DNA of 9,587 nucleotides. Source: an uncultured Collinsella sp. Its GTDB lineage: Bacteria; Actinomycetota; Coriobacteriia; Coriobacteriales; Coriobacteriaceae. The stretch is from positions 1 through 9,587 of the forward strand of contig CABUVC010000052.1 of NCBI GenBank assembly GCA_902494855.1, given 5' to 3'. Shown piece by piece: positions 1-6,947 of this stretch (its first letter is position 1; the number at the start of each line of letters is the position of its first letter). The position numbers and the translations under genes were made by a program. Under the pieces are notes generated by a model. The model made no database searches. It saw only the letters and a list, made by a program, of their open reading frames with translations, and was not told the DNA's origin.

Positions 1-64
1 CCCGCTTTTCTTTTTCGACTAGCGTGGGCGGTTGCATATCGCCTGCTAGGGAAGGAGCGATCCT
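1..64 (+). other. Region upstream of glmM with its ribosome binding site
   Basis: This short edge segment holds the glmM Shine-Dalgarno (AAGGAG at 52-57, seven bases before the ATG). Stop codons fall at 20-22 and 47-49 in one frame, so an upstream gene could end here, but too little is visible to name it. No promoter or terminator is recognisable in these bases. Confidence 0.5.
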
Positions 65-1402
65 ATGCCCCAGAACATCTTCGGTACCGACGGCGTCCGT
101 GGCGTCGCCAATGCCGACCTCTCGTGCGATCTTGCGTTTCGCCTGGGCCGCGCGGCGACCAAGTTTCTTGGTCCGGATATCTGCGTCGGCCGCGACACGC
201 GTCTTTCGGGCACCATGCTCGAGAGCGCTCTGACCGCCGGCATCATGGCCGAGGGCGGCCGTCCGCACTGCTGCGGCGTCATCCCCACGCCTGCCGTGGC
301 GCTGCTCACCGTCCAGAACGAGCTCGACGGCGGCATCGTCATCTCTGCTTCGCACAATCCGCCGGAGTTCAACGGCATCAAGTTCTTTAGCCGCAAGGGC
401 ATGAAGCTTCCCGACGCGGTTGAGGAAGAGATCAGCGCCTGGGTCATGTCCGAGGAGGCCATGGCTGCCGACACGTTGCCGACCGGCGCCGGCGTGGGCC
501 ACATTATCAAGATGAAGGACGCTCGCAAGGCATATGTCGATCATGCCATCGATACGCTCGACGGCCTGAGGCTCGATGGCCTAGTCGTTGCCGTCGACTG
601 CGGCCACGGCGCTTCTTGCCAGACTACGCCCGCCGCGCTGCAGCGCCTGGGCGCCACGGTGCACGCTATCAACACCGATTACTGCGGCACCGACATTAAC
701 GTTGAGTGCGGCTCCACTCACCTTGAGCCCCTGCGCGAGCTCGTGCTGCGCACCCATGCCGATATCGGCCTGGCCCACGACGGCGACGCCGACCGCGTGC
801 TGTTCGTGGACAGCGAGGGCAATGAGATCGACGGTGACTACATCCTGGCTATCTGCGGTTCTGACCTCGCCGCCCGCGGCAAGCTCGCCAACTCCGAGAT
901 CGTCTCGACCGTCATGTGCAACCTGGGCTTCTCCATCGCTATGAAGGAGCAGGGCTTCGAGATGGTTCAGACCGCTGTGGGCGACCGCTACGTTTTGGAG
1001 CGTATGCTTGCGGACGGTGCCGTCATCGGCGGCGAACAGTCCGGCCACATCATCTTCCTGGAGCACAACACCACCGGTGACGGCCTGGTGACGGCTCTTC
1101 AGCTGCTGGCCGTGCTTAAGCGCACCGGTCGCACCCTCACTGATCTTGCCGGCATCATGAAGAAGTACCCGCAGGTACTCGTCAACGTGCATTCCGACAA
1201 CAAGGCCGGCCTGGACGATTGCCAGCCCATCTGGGATGCCGTCGCTGCTGCCGAGAAGGAGCTTGACGGCCGCGGCCGCATTCTGGTGCGCCCGAGCGGT
1301 ACCGAGCCGCTGGTCCGTGTTATGGCCGAGGCGGAGACGCACGAACTCACTCAGCGTGTTGTCGACGACATCGTCGAGGTTGTCAAGCGCGAACTTCCCT
1401 AA
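65..1402 (+). CDS. glmM: Phosphoglucosamine mutase GlmM
   Basis: GlmM interconverts glucosamine-6-phosphate and glucosamine-1-phosphate in the cytoplasm, the step that commits amino sugar to UDP-GlcNAc, peptidoglycan and other envelope polymers. The 445-residue product has the family's usual length and all landmark motifs in order: FGTDGVRG at 6-13, the active-site loop SASHNPPEFNG with phosphoserine Ser96, the metal-binding DGDADR at 239-244, the sugar-binding GEQSGH at 323-328, and the phosphate-binding RPSGTEPLVRVM at 409-420. The ATG at 65 has AAGGAG seven bases upstream and places FGTDGVRG at the expected N-terminal distance. The next gene, an EIIA protein, follows after about 70 bases on the same strand without an obvious terminator, so co-transcription is possible. 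Identification is from well-known family motifs; other phosphohexomutases are unlikely given the GEQSGH motif and length. Confidence 0.97.
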   Translation: MPQNIFGTDGVRGVANADLSCDLAFRLGRAATKFLGPDICVGRDTRLSGTMLESALTAGIMAEGGRPHCCGVIPTPAVALLTVQNELDGGIVISASHNPPEFNGIKFFSRKGMKLPDAVEEEISAWVMSEEAMAADTLPTGAGVGHIIKMKDARKAYVDHAIDTLDGLRLDGLVVAVDCGHGASCQTTPAALQRLGATVHAINTDYCGTDINVECGSTHLEPLRELVLRTHADIGLAHDGDADRVLFVDSEGNEIDGDYILAICGSDLAARGKLANSEIVSTVMCNLGFSIAMKEQGFEMVQTAVGDRYVLERMLADGAVIGGEQSGHIIFLEHNTTGDGLVTALQLLAVLKRTGRTLTDLAGIMKKYPQVLVNVHSDNKAGLDDCQPIWDAVAAAEKELDGRGRILVRPSGTEPLVRVMAEAETHELTQRVVDDIVEVVKRELP

Positions 1403-1473
1403 TGGTCAAAAACGGGTGCCAAGTGGTAAACTGTTAAAGCTATTTTGATTGATTGGTATGTCCGAGGGGGAGC

Positions 1474-1971
1474 ATGTTCACTAAAGTCCTAAGGTCTTTT
1501 GGTATGCGTGGACGAGTTCTTACGCTGGATGCTCCCATCTCGGGCGACGTCATTCCGTTGTCCGAGGTCAATGACCAGACATTTGCCACCGGCCTTTTGG
1601 GCCAGGGCGTGGCGATTCAGCCTACCGGCACGCGTGTGATTGCGCCGGCAGACGCCAAGGTCGAGGCCATTTTTCCCACGGGTCACGCCGTTGCGCTCAA
1701 CACGGTCGATGGCCTAGACGTGCTCATCCACGTTGGTTTGGACACTGTTCAGCTTGAGGGCAAGCATTTTAGCGTGCATGCACAGGTGGGCGATGTCGTC
1801 CATAAGGGTGACGTGCTCATCGAGTTCGATCGCGAGGCAATTGCTGCCGAGGGCTACGATGTGACGGTTCCCATCTTGGTGTGCAACTCCGTTGAGTTCT
1901 CGAGTATCAAGGGCTCCGTTGGTGCGCATGTCGAAGAGATGGACCAGCTCATCGTTGCTCGCGAGCGCTAG
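1474..1971 (+). CDS. Stand-alone PTS glucose-family EIIA domain protein
   Basis: This 165-residue protein is a glucose-family (Crr-like) EIIA phosphocarrier: it takes phosphate from HPr and passes it to an EIIB domain during sugar uptake at the membrane. The family signature is clear: LDAPISGDVIPLSEV near 18-32, the ancillary histidine in TGHAVAL (His71), and the phosphorylated histidine in LIHVGLDTVQLEG (His86). The domain fills the whole protein, so its EIIBC partner must be encoded elsewhere. The ATG at 1474 is preferred because a purine-rich GAGGGGG (1464-1470) lies just upstream. An in-frame TTG at 1453 would add seven unlikely residues, and an ATG at 1504 would remove ten. It sits between glmM and nagB, which suggests a role in amino-sugar or glucose uptake and possibly in carbon regulation, but the transported sugar is not visible. 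A weak promoter-like TGGTCA/TAAACT pair occurs at 1403-1432. Confidence 0.9.
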   Translation: MFTKVLRSFGMRGRVLTLDAPISGDVIPLSEVNDQTFATGLLGQGVAIQPTGTRVIAPADAKVEAIFPTGHAVALNTVDGLDVLIHVGLDTVQLEGKHFSVHAQVGDVVHKGDVLIEFDREAIAAEGYDVTVPILVCNSVEFSSIKGSVGAHVEEMDQLIVARER

Positions 1972-2243
1972 CAAGTGCACGTGGCCATTAGCCTACAATT
2001 CAAACACGTTTACGGAGGGCGCCCTTGAAAGAGGACGCCCTCCGTGGCAAGATGGGGTTTGTCCGAAGCTAAAAGGCTTCGGGTCACCGTGGACGGGCAG
2101 GGGCCTCGACGCGGCTAGACACGAGACACATACATTACGCGACCTCGCCCTGGTGGCCGCACACGTTGGTTGCGGCCGACGCGGGCCGCGGGCAAGTGCT
2201 TGTAAGGGGAGCCTTGCCTCTCTTGTACGAGAAAGGACGCGTA
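1972..2243 (+). promoter_or_regulatory. Structured non-coding leader upstream of nagB (candidate cis-regulatory RNA)
   Basis: This 272-base gap holds no credible gene. A TACAAT at 1994-1999 resembles a -10 box, though no good -35 is seen; transcripts starting just after it would have a leader of about 240 bases. The first hairpin pairs 2012-2021 with 2036-2045 perfectly over ten bases; its interior can continue as CCTT/GAGG closed by a GAAA loop. The second pairs 2061-2070 with 2075-2084 (about ten pairs including wobbles) around AAAA. A third pairs GGCCGCA 2155-2161 with TGCGGCC 2171-2177, and competes with GCGGCC 2172-2177 pairing GGCCGC 2184-2189. None of the hairpins has a U-tract. I compared it from memory with common riboswitches, T-box, tmRNA, SRP RNA and RNase P and recognised none. 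The nagB Shine-Dalgarno lies at its end. Confidence 0.5.
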
Positions 2244-2972
2244 ATGAAGATCATTAAAGCTAAAGACTACGAGGATATGAGCCGCAAGGCCGCCAATATT
2301 ATCTCGGCGCAGGTTATCCTCAAGCCCGACTGTGTGCTGGGCCTTGCCACCGGCTCCACCCCGATCGGTGCCTACAAGCAGCTCGCTGCTTGGTACGAGA
2401 AGGGCGACGTCGACTTTGCCGAGGTCAGCACCTACAACCTGGACGAGTATCGCGGCCTTTCGCACGACGATCCCCAGAGCTATCACTACTTTATGCGTGA
2501 GAACTTCTTCGATCACATCAACATCGACCTGAACAACACGCATGTGCCCGACGGTTCCAACCCCGATGCCGCCGCTGCCTGCTCTGAGTACGACAAGATC
2601 GTCGCCGCCGCCGGTTACCCGGATCTGCAGCTGCTCGGCATTGGCAACAACGGCCACATCGGTTTCAACGAGCCCGATGACCACTTCTCCAAGGGCACGC
2701 ACTGCGTCGACCTCACCGAGAGCACCATTCAGGCCAACAGCCGCCTGTTCGACAGCATCGACGATGTTCCCCGTCAGGCCTACACCATGGGTACCCAGAC
2801 CATCATGTATGCCCGCATGATCCTAGTCGTCGCCAACGGCGAGGCCAAGGCTCAGGCCGTGCATGACATGTGCTATGGCCCGGTTACGCCCGCGTGCCCG
2901 GCTTCGATCCTGCAGCTGCACACCAACTGCGTTGTCGTTGCCGACGAGGCCGCCCTTTCGCTCTGCGAGTAG
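2244..2972 (+). CDS. nagB: Glucosamine-6-phosphate deaminase NagB
   Basis: NagB converts glucosamine-6-phosphate to fructose-6-phosphate and ammonia in the cytoplasm, feeding amino sugars into glycolysis. The 242-residue product shows the family pattern: GLATGSTPIGAYK (33-45, phosphate loop), YNLDEY with catalytic Asp67, GIGNNGHIGFNEP with Asn136, His138 and Glu143, a Lys202 in the AKAQAV segment, and LQLHTNCVVVADEAA near the end. Asn136 replaces the Asp of the E. coli enzyme, which is normal for the shorter Gram-positive NagB group, so activity is expected. The length also fits that group rather than the approximately 266-residue hexameric allosteric enterobacterial form. The ATG at 2244 has AAAGGA six bases upstream; an upstream in-frame TTG at 2166 lies in the hairpin-rich leader and is rejected. 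Regulation is likely through that leader. Together with glmM upstream it controls the two fates of glucosamine-6-phosphate. Confidence 0.96.
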   Translation: MKIIKAKDYEDMSRKAANIISAQVILKPDCVLGLATGSTPIGAYKQLAAWYEKGDVDFAEVSTYNLDEYRGLSHDDPQSYHYFMRENFFDHINIDLNNTHVPDGSNPDAAAACSEYDKIVAAAGYPDLQLLGIGNNGHIGFNEPDDHFSKGTHCVDLTESTIQANSRLFDSIDDVPRQAYTMGTQTIMYARMILVVANGEAKAQAVHDMCYGPVTPACPASILQLHTNCVVVADEAALSLCE

Positions 2973-3004
2973 CGCGAATCCTGCACCTCGACATAGCCTT
3001 GCCT

Positions 3005-3032
3005 AAGGCCTCCGCTTTGCGGGGGCCTTTTT
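3005..3032 (+). terminator. Intrinsic terminator after nagB
   Basis: An eleven-base-pair stem (3005-3015 with 3019-3029, one G-U pair) closes a TTT loop and runs into TTTTT at 3028-3032. It lies 33 bases after the nagB stop and should end transcripts of the amino-sugar block. Confidence 0.92.
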
Positions 3033-3419
3033 GTTATCCCTTTCCGCCCGCTTGACCAAAATCTTGCCGCAAGCTTGGCGAATGCCGGATGTCAAACAGC
3101 TTGATTCATTCCATACCAGATTCTATGCAAAAATGCCACTAAAAGGTCGTAGACGGTAGCGGGTGCTAGGCGAGTTGAATGACATGGCTGAACCTTGTTC
3201 ATCTGCGTTACACTGCCGCTTAGATGGGACAAGCTGACAAGCCGTTTACCTGCTTAAAGACCGATTAGTCGGGGGATTAATAACAATCGGCCCTCGCTGT
3301 ACAAAAACTTGCCGCTTGCGTACCAAAAGACAACCTCAAACACAAGGTCGCTCTATTCATAGCGCGGCTTGTATGGTCTTGCGGTTACAGTGTCCATACG
3401 GTCGAGTTGAGGAGCGGGC
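3033..3419 (+). promoter_or_regulatory. Repeat-rich intergenic control region upstream of the large regulator
   Basis: These 387 bases separate the nagB terminator from the regulator gene and carry no convincing gene. An 18-base motif occurs twice in the same orientation (3057-3074 and 3302-3319, 15 of 18 identical, core CTTGCCGC); the first copy contains the palindrome CTTGC-C-GCAAG. Two inverted repeats are present: CCGATT 3261-3266 with AATCGG 3285-3290, and GTATGG 3371-3376 with CCATAC 3394-3399. A tandem GACAAGC lies at 3228-3234 and 3236-3242. A TACACT at 3209-3214 is -10-like, but no matching -35 is seen, so I do not place a promoter. GAGGAG at 3409-3414 is the Shine-Dalgarno of the following gene. 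The repeats look like protein binding sites; this is inference. Confidence 0.5.
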
Positions 3420-6419
3420 ATGGTAAACGATTTGAGCAGTATAGACGACCTCGAGCTGATGCCGCTGGGCGGAGGCTATATGGTGCGACGCGAACGCTTG
3501 ATGAATGAGCTTCTCGCCAAGGGCCGAAAGGCCGGCATCGTGGTTCTCTATGCGCCCGACGGGTTTGGGAAGACCTCGGTGCTGCTGCAGTACACCCATG
3601 AGGTTAAATGCGACCCGACGCGAGGTCCCGTGCGGATTATCGAGGCCGATCGCGCCACTGGGCGCGAGGTGTTTATGCAGCTCGAGGTGGTTACCGAAGA
3701 ACTCAAAGACAAACCGCACTCCCTTATCGCGATTGATAATGTGCCAAACCTCGATCAGCACGATACCGAAGACCTCATCGACAGGATTCGCGGCCTGCGC
3801 GCTATGGGGGTAGGGGTCTTTATCTCCTGCCGTCCTTCAAATCGTCAACTGATTCATGGGCTGGGCGATTCGGTTAAGATCAATGCGCAGATGCTCAAGG
3901 TGCATGCCTATGAGTATTCGGCGTGGGCATCGGCGTTTTCGATCAGCACATCGCTCGACTTTTATCAGCTTACGCAGGGCGTGCCCGAGCTCGTCTCGGC
4001 ATTGCAGACGGGTCTATATGGCCAAGGCGACGTAGCCGGTCTGCTCGAAAACGAGATTGTCAACGTATATGGCGCGGCACTTGTCGATCTGGCTTCGCTC
4101 GACAATAATGCACTGTTTTGCGTGGCATGTCTCATGATTTTGATGGGCGAGGGCAATATCGCAGAACTCGAGGCTTGCGGGGTGAGGCTATCGATGGTCG
4201 ACCAGTCCTACTTTGTACGCGACTACCCGATCTTTGGCTTGGACCCCGCCGAGCGGAGTTTTACGTGTCTGGGCACGGAGGATAACGGACGCTTGCGCTT
4301 GCGTAAGTTGGTGGCCGAGGTTCGCCCCGAACTTGTTCCGAGGGCGGCCCGGATTTTGCTTAAGGCGGGCCGATGCGATGCGGCGATGGGCCTGGCGGAC
4401 GCCTTTTTGGACCGTGATGCGGTCCTTGAACTTGCTGGGCAGTATGGGGTCGATCTGGCTCTGACGGGGCACGGGGCCGATATCTGCCGAGCAGCGCTGG
4501 GCACGATCGATGCCGAGGATCCGGCTCCAGAGCCAACGCCTGCCGAGGCGCTCGGCGTGTATTTGGCAGCGGTCAGCGTGTCCAATACAAAGCTCGCTCG
4601 CTATATGGCATCGGTTATCGAGCGCGGGGGCGAACGGGCGGCCTGCGAAATAGACCCTGTTTCATGGAGGGTGGCCCAGACACTGACGGCTGTTTGCTAT
4701 GGGGACAACGGGCTTGGGCTTCCTACGAACCTGGCCGTGCCAGAAATCGAGACATCCCATACCGCACTCGATATGTTGTCCGCGCATATCGAGGTCAAGC
4801 GCTGCCTGACCGAGCGGGGAGATGACGGCGGCGTTCTACAGCAGCTCAAAACGAGCAAGGCCTACGACTGTGAGCTCGACATCGCGGGGATTGTTATACG
4901 GGCCGATAGCATGCTGGTGGAGCTTTTTGACGGGTCGTTTGCGGGAACCGACGAGCGTGACGACGAGATGACGGTGGTGCGGGAGGCACTCGACGTGCGT
5001 GGGCTTAAGGCGATGGCTATCTGGGTGCGCATGGTGTTGGCGGCACGGCGGCTCCTTTCCGGCTTGCCGGTAACCGACGACGCGGCGTTCAACGAGCTCG
5101 ATCGTTTTGCCGTGCGCATGCGCGACAACCAGATTCAGCTGTTTGGCCTGTTGCTAGAAGGCTGGCAGTCGCTGGCAGAGGGACGGCCGGTTAATGCAAA
5201 GTTCCGTGCGGTCCAAGTGCTCAAACTTGCCGAGGAGTCGATTGCGTACATGCGCGATAACGCATTGCTGCTGGAGCGCGCGGCGTATCTGCGTAACACC
5301 TCGATGGTTTCGGTGCGCGAGGAAGCGGAGTTGCTCGATATAAGCCAGACGCAGGTTGGTGGTGCAGAAGCCTGGATGGTGGCGCTGCATTTGGCTTGCG
5401 CGGGGCGAGATAGCGATCTCGCGGCCTGGATGTCCATGAATCGCGCGGGGATCCTAGAGCCATCGTATCGGCTCTTTGCGCGCCTTGCCATGCATTGTCT
5501 GGGCGAGCCGGCGACCAGGATTCGCAAGAAGCTTCCCGTGCGCGAGCTGTCGCGGTACTCGCTGCGCGACGATTTGGAAGGGGAGGGCGAGCGCCTGTTC
5601 CAGGCCGGCGAGGTTGAAGCCGTTGATACCATCGACCATATCGAGATTCGCATGTTTGGTGCGTTCCGCGCCGAGCGCGACGGGTTTCCCATCACGGACA
5701 AAATGTGGCGCCGCAAGAAGGCGGCGACACTTGCCGAGCGGCTTGCGCTGGGCATGGATGCGCTCGTCGATCGTGAGACGCTGGCCATGGAGTTGTGGCC
5801 CCATGCCGAGTTCAATAGCGCTCGTAACAATCTGTACTCGACGATATCGCGCTTGCGTTCGGCCTTGGGGCCGACACCGGACGGCAAGTCGTGTGTGCTG
5901 ATCCAAAACGAGTGCATTGGGCTTAACGGCGATTACGTCAAGACTGACGTGCGGTTGTTTGATCAGATAAGCCGCGAAGTTTTGGGAAATCGCACAGGTG
6001 CGCGCGGACCCCATCTGGTCGAGCTGTGCCTTAAGATTGAGCAGCTTTATGCCGGGCCGCTGTATGTTCCCAATGGCTGTAACCCCACCTACTTTTTGCG
6101 TATGCGACGCATTATGCAGTCAAAGTACATCGATTGCATGATTAAGGGAGCAAATGCCGCTCTAGAAGAAAACGATTTGCAGTCGGCGATTTGGCTGGCG
6201 GAGTCGGGGCTTCGACAGGAAACGGCGCGTGAGGATATGGTGCGCTGCGCCATGCGCGTCTACAGTGCGGCGGGGCGGCGGCGCGATATCGTCGAGCTAT
6301 ACAGCGGGCATATGCACCATCTAAGGGAACAGGTCAATGGCGTACCCGAGCCCGAGACGCGGCATCTATACGAGCGCTTGGTGGAGGGGCGGCTCAATCG
6401 CGTGCTGGTCGAGCGATAA
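3420..6419 (+). CDS. Large transcriptional regulator: N-terminal P-loop NTPase, helical middle, C-terminal SARP-type winged helix and BTAD
   Basis: A 999-residue cytoplasmic regulator whose targets are unknown. The N-terminus has a Walker A motif APDGFGKTS (45-53), a Walker B-like LIAID ending at Asp106, and SCRPSNRQL near 136-144, as in MalT-like/STAND signal-transduction ATPases. Residues of about 200-735 are mostly helical, probably TPR-like repeats, and are not recognisable to a named family. The C-terminus matches an OmpR/SARP winged helix from about 740 (HIEIRMFGAF), with ELWPHAE and the recognition helix ARNNLYSTISRLRSALG (801-817), then a bacterial transcriptional activation domain from about 837 (GDYVKTDVRLF) to near the end. 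Classical AfsR-type SARPs carry the DNA-binding part first; here the order is reversed. The ATG at 3420 has GAGGAG five bases upstream. The gene stands alone behind a repeat-rich 390-base region and converges on yhbY. The ligand sensed by the middle region cannot be read from sequence. Confidence 0.88.
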   Translation: MVNDLSSIDDLELMPLGGGYMVRRERLMNELLAKGRKAGIVVLYAPDGFGKTSVLLQYTHEVKCDPTRGPVRIIEADRATGREVFMQLEVVTEELKDKPHSLIAIDNVPNLDQHDTEDLIDRIRGLRAMGVGVFISCRPSNRQLIHGLGDSVKINAQMLKVHAYEYSAWASAFSISTSLDFYQLTQGVPELVSALQTGLYGQGDVAGLLENEIVNVYGAALVDLASLDNNALFCVACLMILMGEGNIAELEACGVRLSMVDQSYFVRDYPIFGLDPAERSFTCLGTEDNGRLRLRKLVAEVRPELVPRAARILLKAGRCDAAMGLADAFLDRDAVLELAGQYGVDLALTGHGADICRAALGTIDAEDPAPEPTPAEALGVYLAAVSVSNTKLARYMASVIERGGERAACEIDPVSWRVAQTLTAVCYGDNGLGLPTNLAVPEIETSHTALDMLSAHIEVKRCLTERGDDGGVLQQLKTSKAYDCELDIAGIVIRADSMLVELFDGSFAGTDERDDEMTVVREALDVRGLKAMAIWVRMVLAARRLLSGLPVTDDAAFNELDRFAVRMRDNQIQLFGLLLEGWQSLAEGRPVNAKFRAVQVLKLAEESIAYMRDNALLLERAAYLRNTSMVSVREEAELLDISQTQVGGAEAWMVALHLACAGRDSDLAAWMSMNRAGILEPSYRLFARLAMHCLGEPATRIRKKLPVRELSRYSLRDDLEGEGERLFQAGEVEAVDTIDHIEIRMFGAFRAERDGFPITDKMWRRKKAATLAERLALGMDALVDRETLAMELWPHAEFNSARNNLYSTISRLRSALGPTPDGKSCVLIQNECIGLNGDYVKTDVRLFDQISREVLGNRTGARGPHLVELCLKIEQLYAGPLYVPNGCNPTYFLRMRRIMQSKYIDCMIKGANAALEENDLQSAIWLAESGLRQETAREDMVRCAMRVYSAAGRRRDIVELYSGHMHHLREQVNGVPEPETRHLYERLVEGRLNRVLVER

Positions 6420-6452
6420 AAAAACGGGCGCCCGAAGTACTTGGGCACCCGT
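6418..6452 (-). terminator. Intrinsic terminator of yhbY, overlapping the end of the regulator gene
   Basis: On the minus strand a ten-pair stem (6443-6452 with 6424-6433, one G-U pair) around a nine-base loop is followed by seven Ts (6424-6418). On the plus strand the same stem has a C-A mismatch and no T-run, so it should work mainly for yhbY. Its T-tract overlaps the TAA of the convergent regulator gene. Confidence 0.88.
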
Positions 6453-6489
6453 AAGCTTGCTATGTGTTGGCTCGCCGGATCATTGGCTC

Positions 6490-6789
6490 TTAGACGAGCT
6501 TGATCTTCTCGATGTCCTTGCGCGAGGACTCGCGATACAGCGAGAACTTGCGGCCGATGACCTGGACGACCTCGGCGTGGCAACGCTCAGCGAGCTCTTC
6601 GGCGGCCTCGCGGGCGGAAAGACTGGAGCCATCGAGCACGGAGCACTTAACGAGCTCGTGCTTCTCCAGGTAGGCGACCGTCTGCTCGACGGTGCCCTCG
6701 TTGACATCGGACTTGCCGATGATGATGGCGGGGTTGAGGTGATGGGCCATGCTGCGAAGCTGCTTGACCTGGGCTCCTGTCAGTGCCAT
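6490..6789 (-). CDS. yhbY: YhbY/CRM-domain RNA-binding protein
   Basis: A 99-residue protein made of one CRM domain (YhbY family). Bacterial relatives bind RNA and associate with pre-50S ribosomal particles. The family hallmarks are visible: an N-terminal LTGAQVKQLRSMAHHLNP, a PAIIIGKSDVNEGTVEQ segment carrying the conserved IGK turn (24-26), HELVKCSVLD, and the C-terminal QVIGRKFSLYRES strand. Length is typical. The third position of the GxxG-like turn reads IGKSD where many relatives have IGKNG. The ATG at 6789 gives the canonical N-terminus. No strong Shine-Dalgarno is visible (only AAAGCGAG), and a GC-rich hairpin sits in the 5' leader. The upstream gene on the same strand is a methyltransferase 158 bases away; the shared direction allows one transcript but does not prove it. 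Confidence 0.93.
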   Translation of the reverse strand: MALTGAQVKQLRSMAHHLNPAIIIGKSDVNEGTVEQTVAYLEKHELVKCSVLDGSSLSAREAAEELAERCHAEVVQVIGRKFSLYRESSRKDIEKIKLV

Positions 6790-6815
6790 GGGTTCTCGCT
6801 TTCTATGTATGGGGC

Positions 6816-6830
6816 GCCCCGCGACGGGGC
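6816..6830 (-). other. GC-rich hairpin in the gap between the methyltransferase and yhbY
   Basis: GCCCCG at 6816-6821 pairs with CGGGGC at 6825-6830 around a three-base loop. No T-run follows on the minus strand, so I do not call an intrinsic terminator. It could mark a 3' end for the methyltransferase message or structure the yhbY leader. Confidence 0.5.
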
Positions 6831-6947
6831 CTTAATCTACGTGAGCTGTCCCACGATAGCGCAGGAACGGCACGGTGTGGAGCGCGTTTGCCCAGTTCGC
6901 AAAGAATGCGGATGCCGAGGTGATGGGCAGCTCGGGCTGTGAACGGG

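Noticed and set aside
581..1342. 253-codon open frame on the minus strand inside glmM
   Set aside because: It lies wholly antisense to a textbook glmM and reflects GC-rich codon structure; no RBS or family resemblance.
2012..2045. Terminator for the EIIA gene
   Set aside because: The stem is strong, but no T-run follows it; it fits a leader hairpin better.
2649..2651. Loss of a catalytic aspartate in NagB (Asn136)
   Set aside because: Asn at this position is usual in Gram-positive NagB enzymes, so it is not a sign of inactivation.
3082..3159. 25-codon plus-strand frame in the regulator's upstream region
   Set aside because: ATG without a Shine-Dalgarno, no recognisable motif, and length expected by chance.
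5135..5917. 260-codon minus-strand frame inside the large regulator
   Set aside because: Antisense to conserved winged-helix coding sequence; serine/arginine-rich shadow composition.
6337..6942. 201-codon plus-strand frame over yhbY
   Set aside because: It spans the regulator end, the yhbY terminator and antisense yhbY; no family resemblance.
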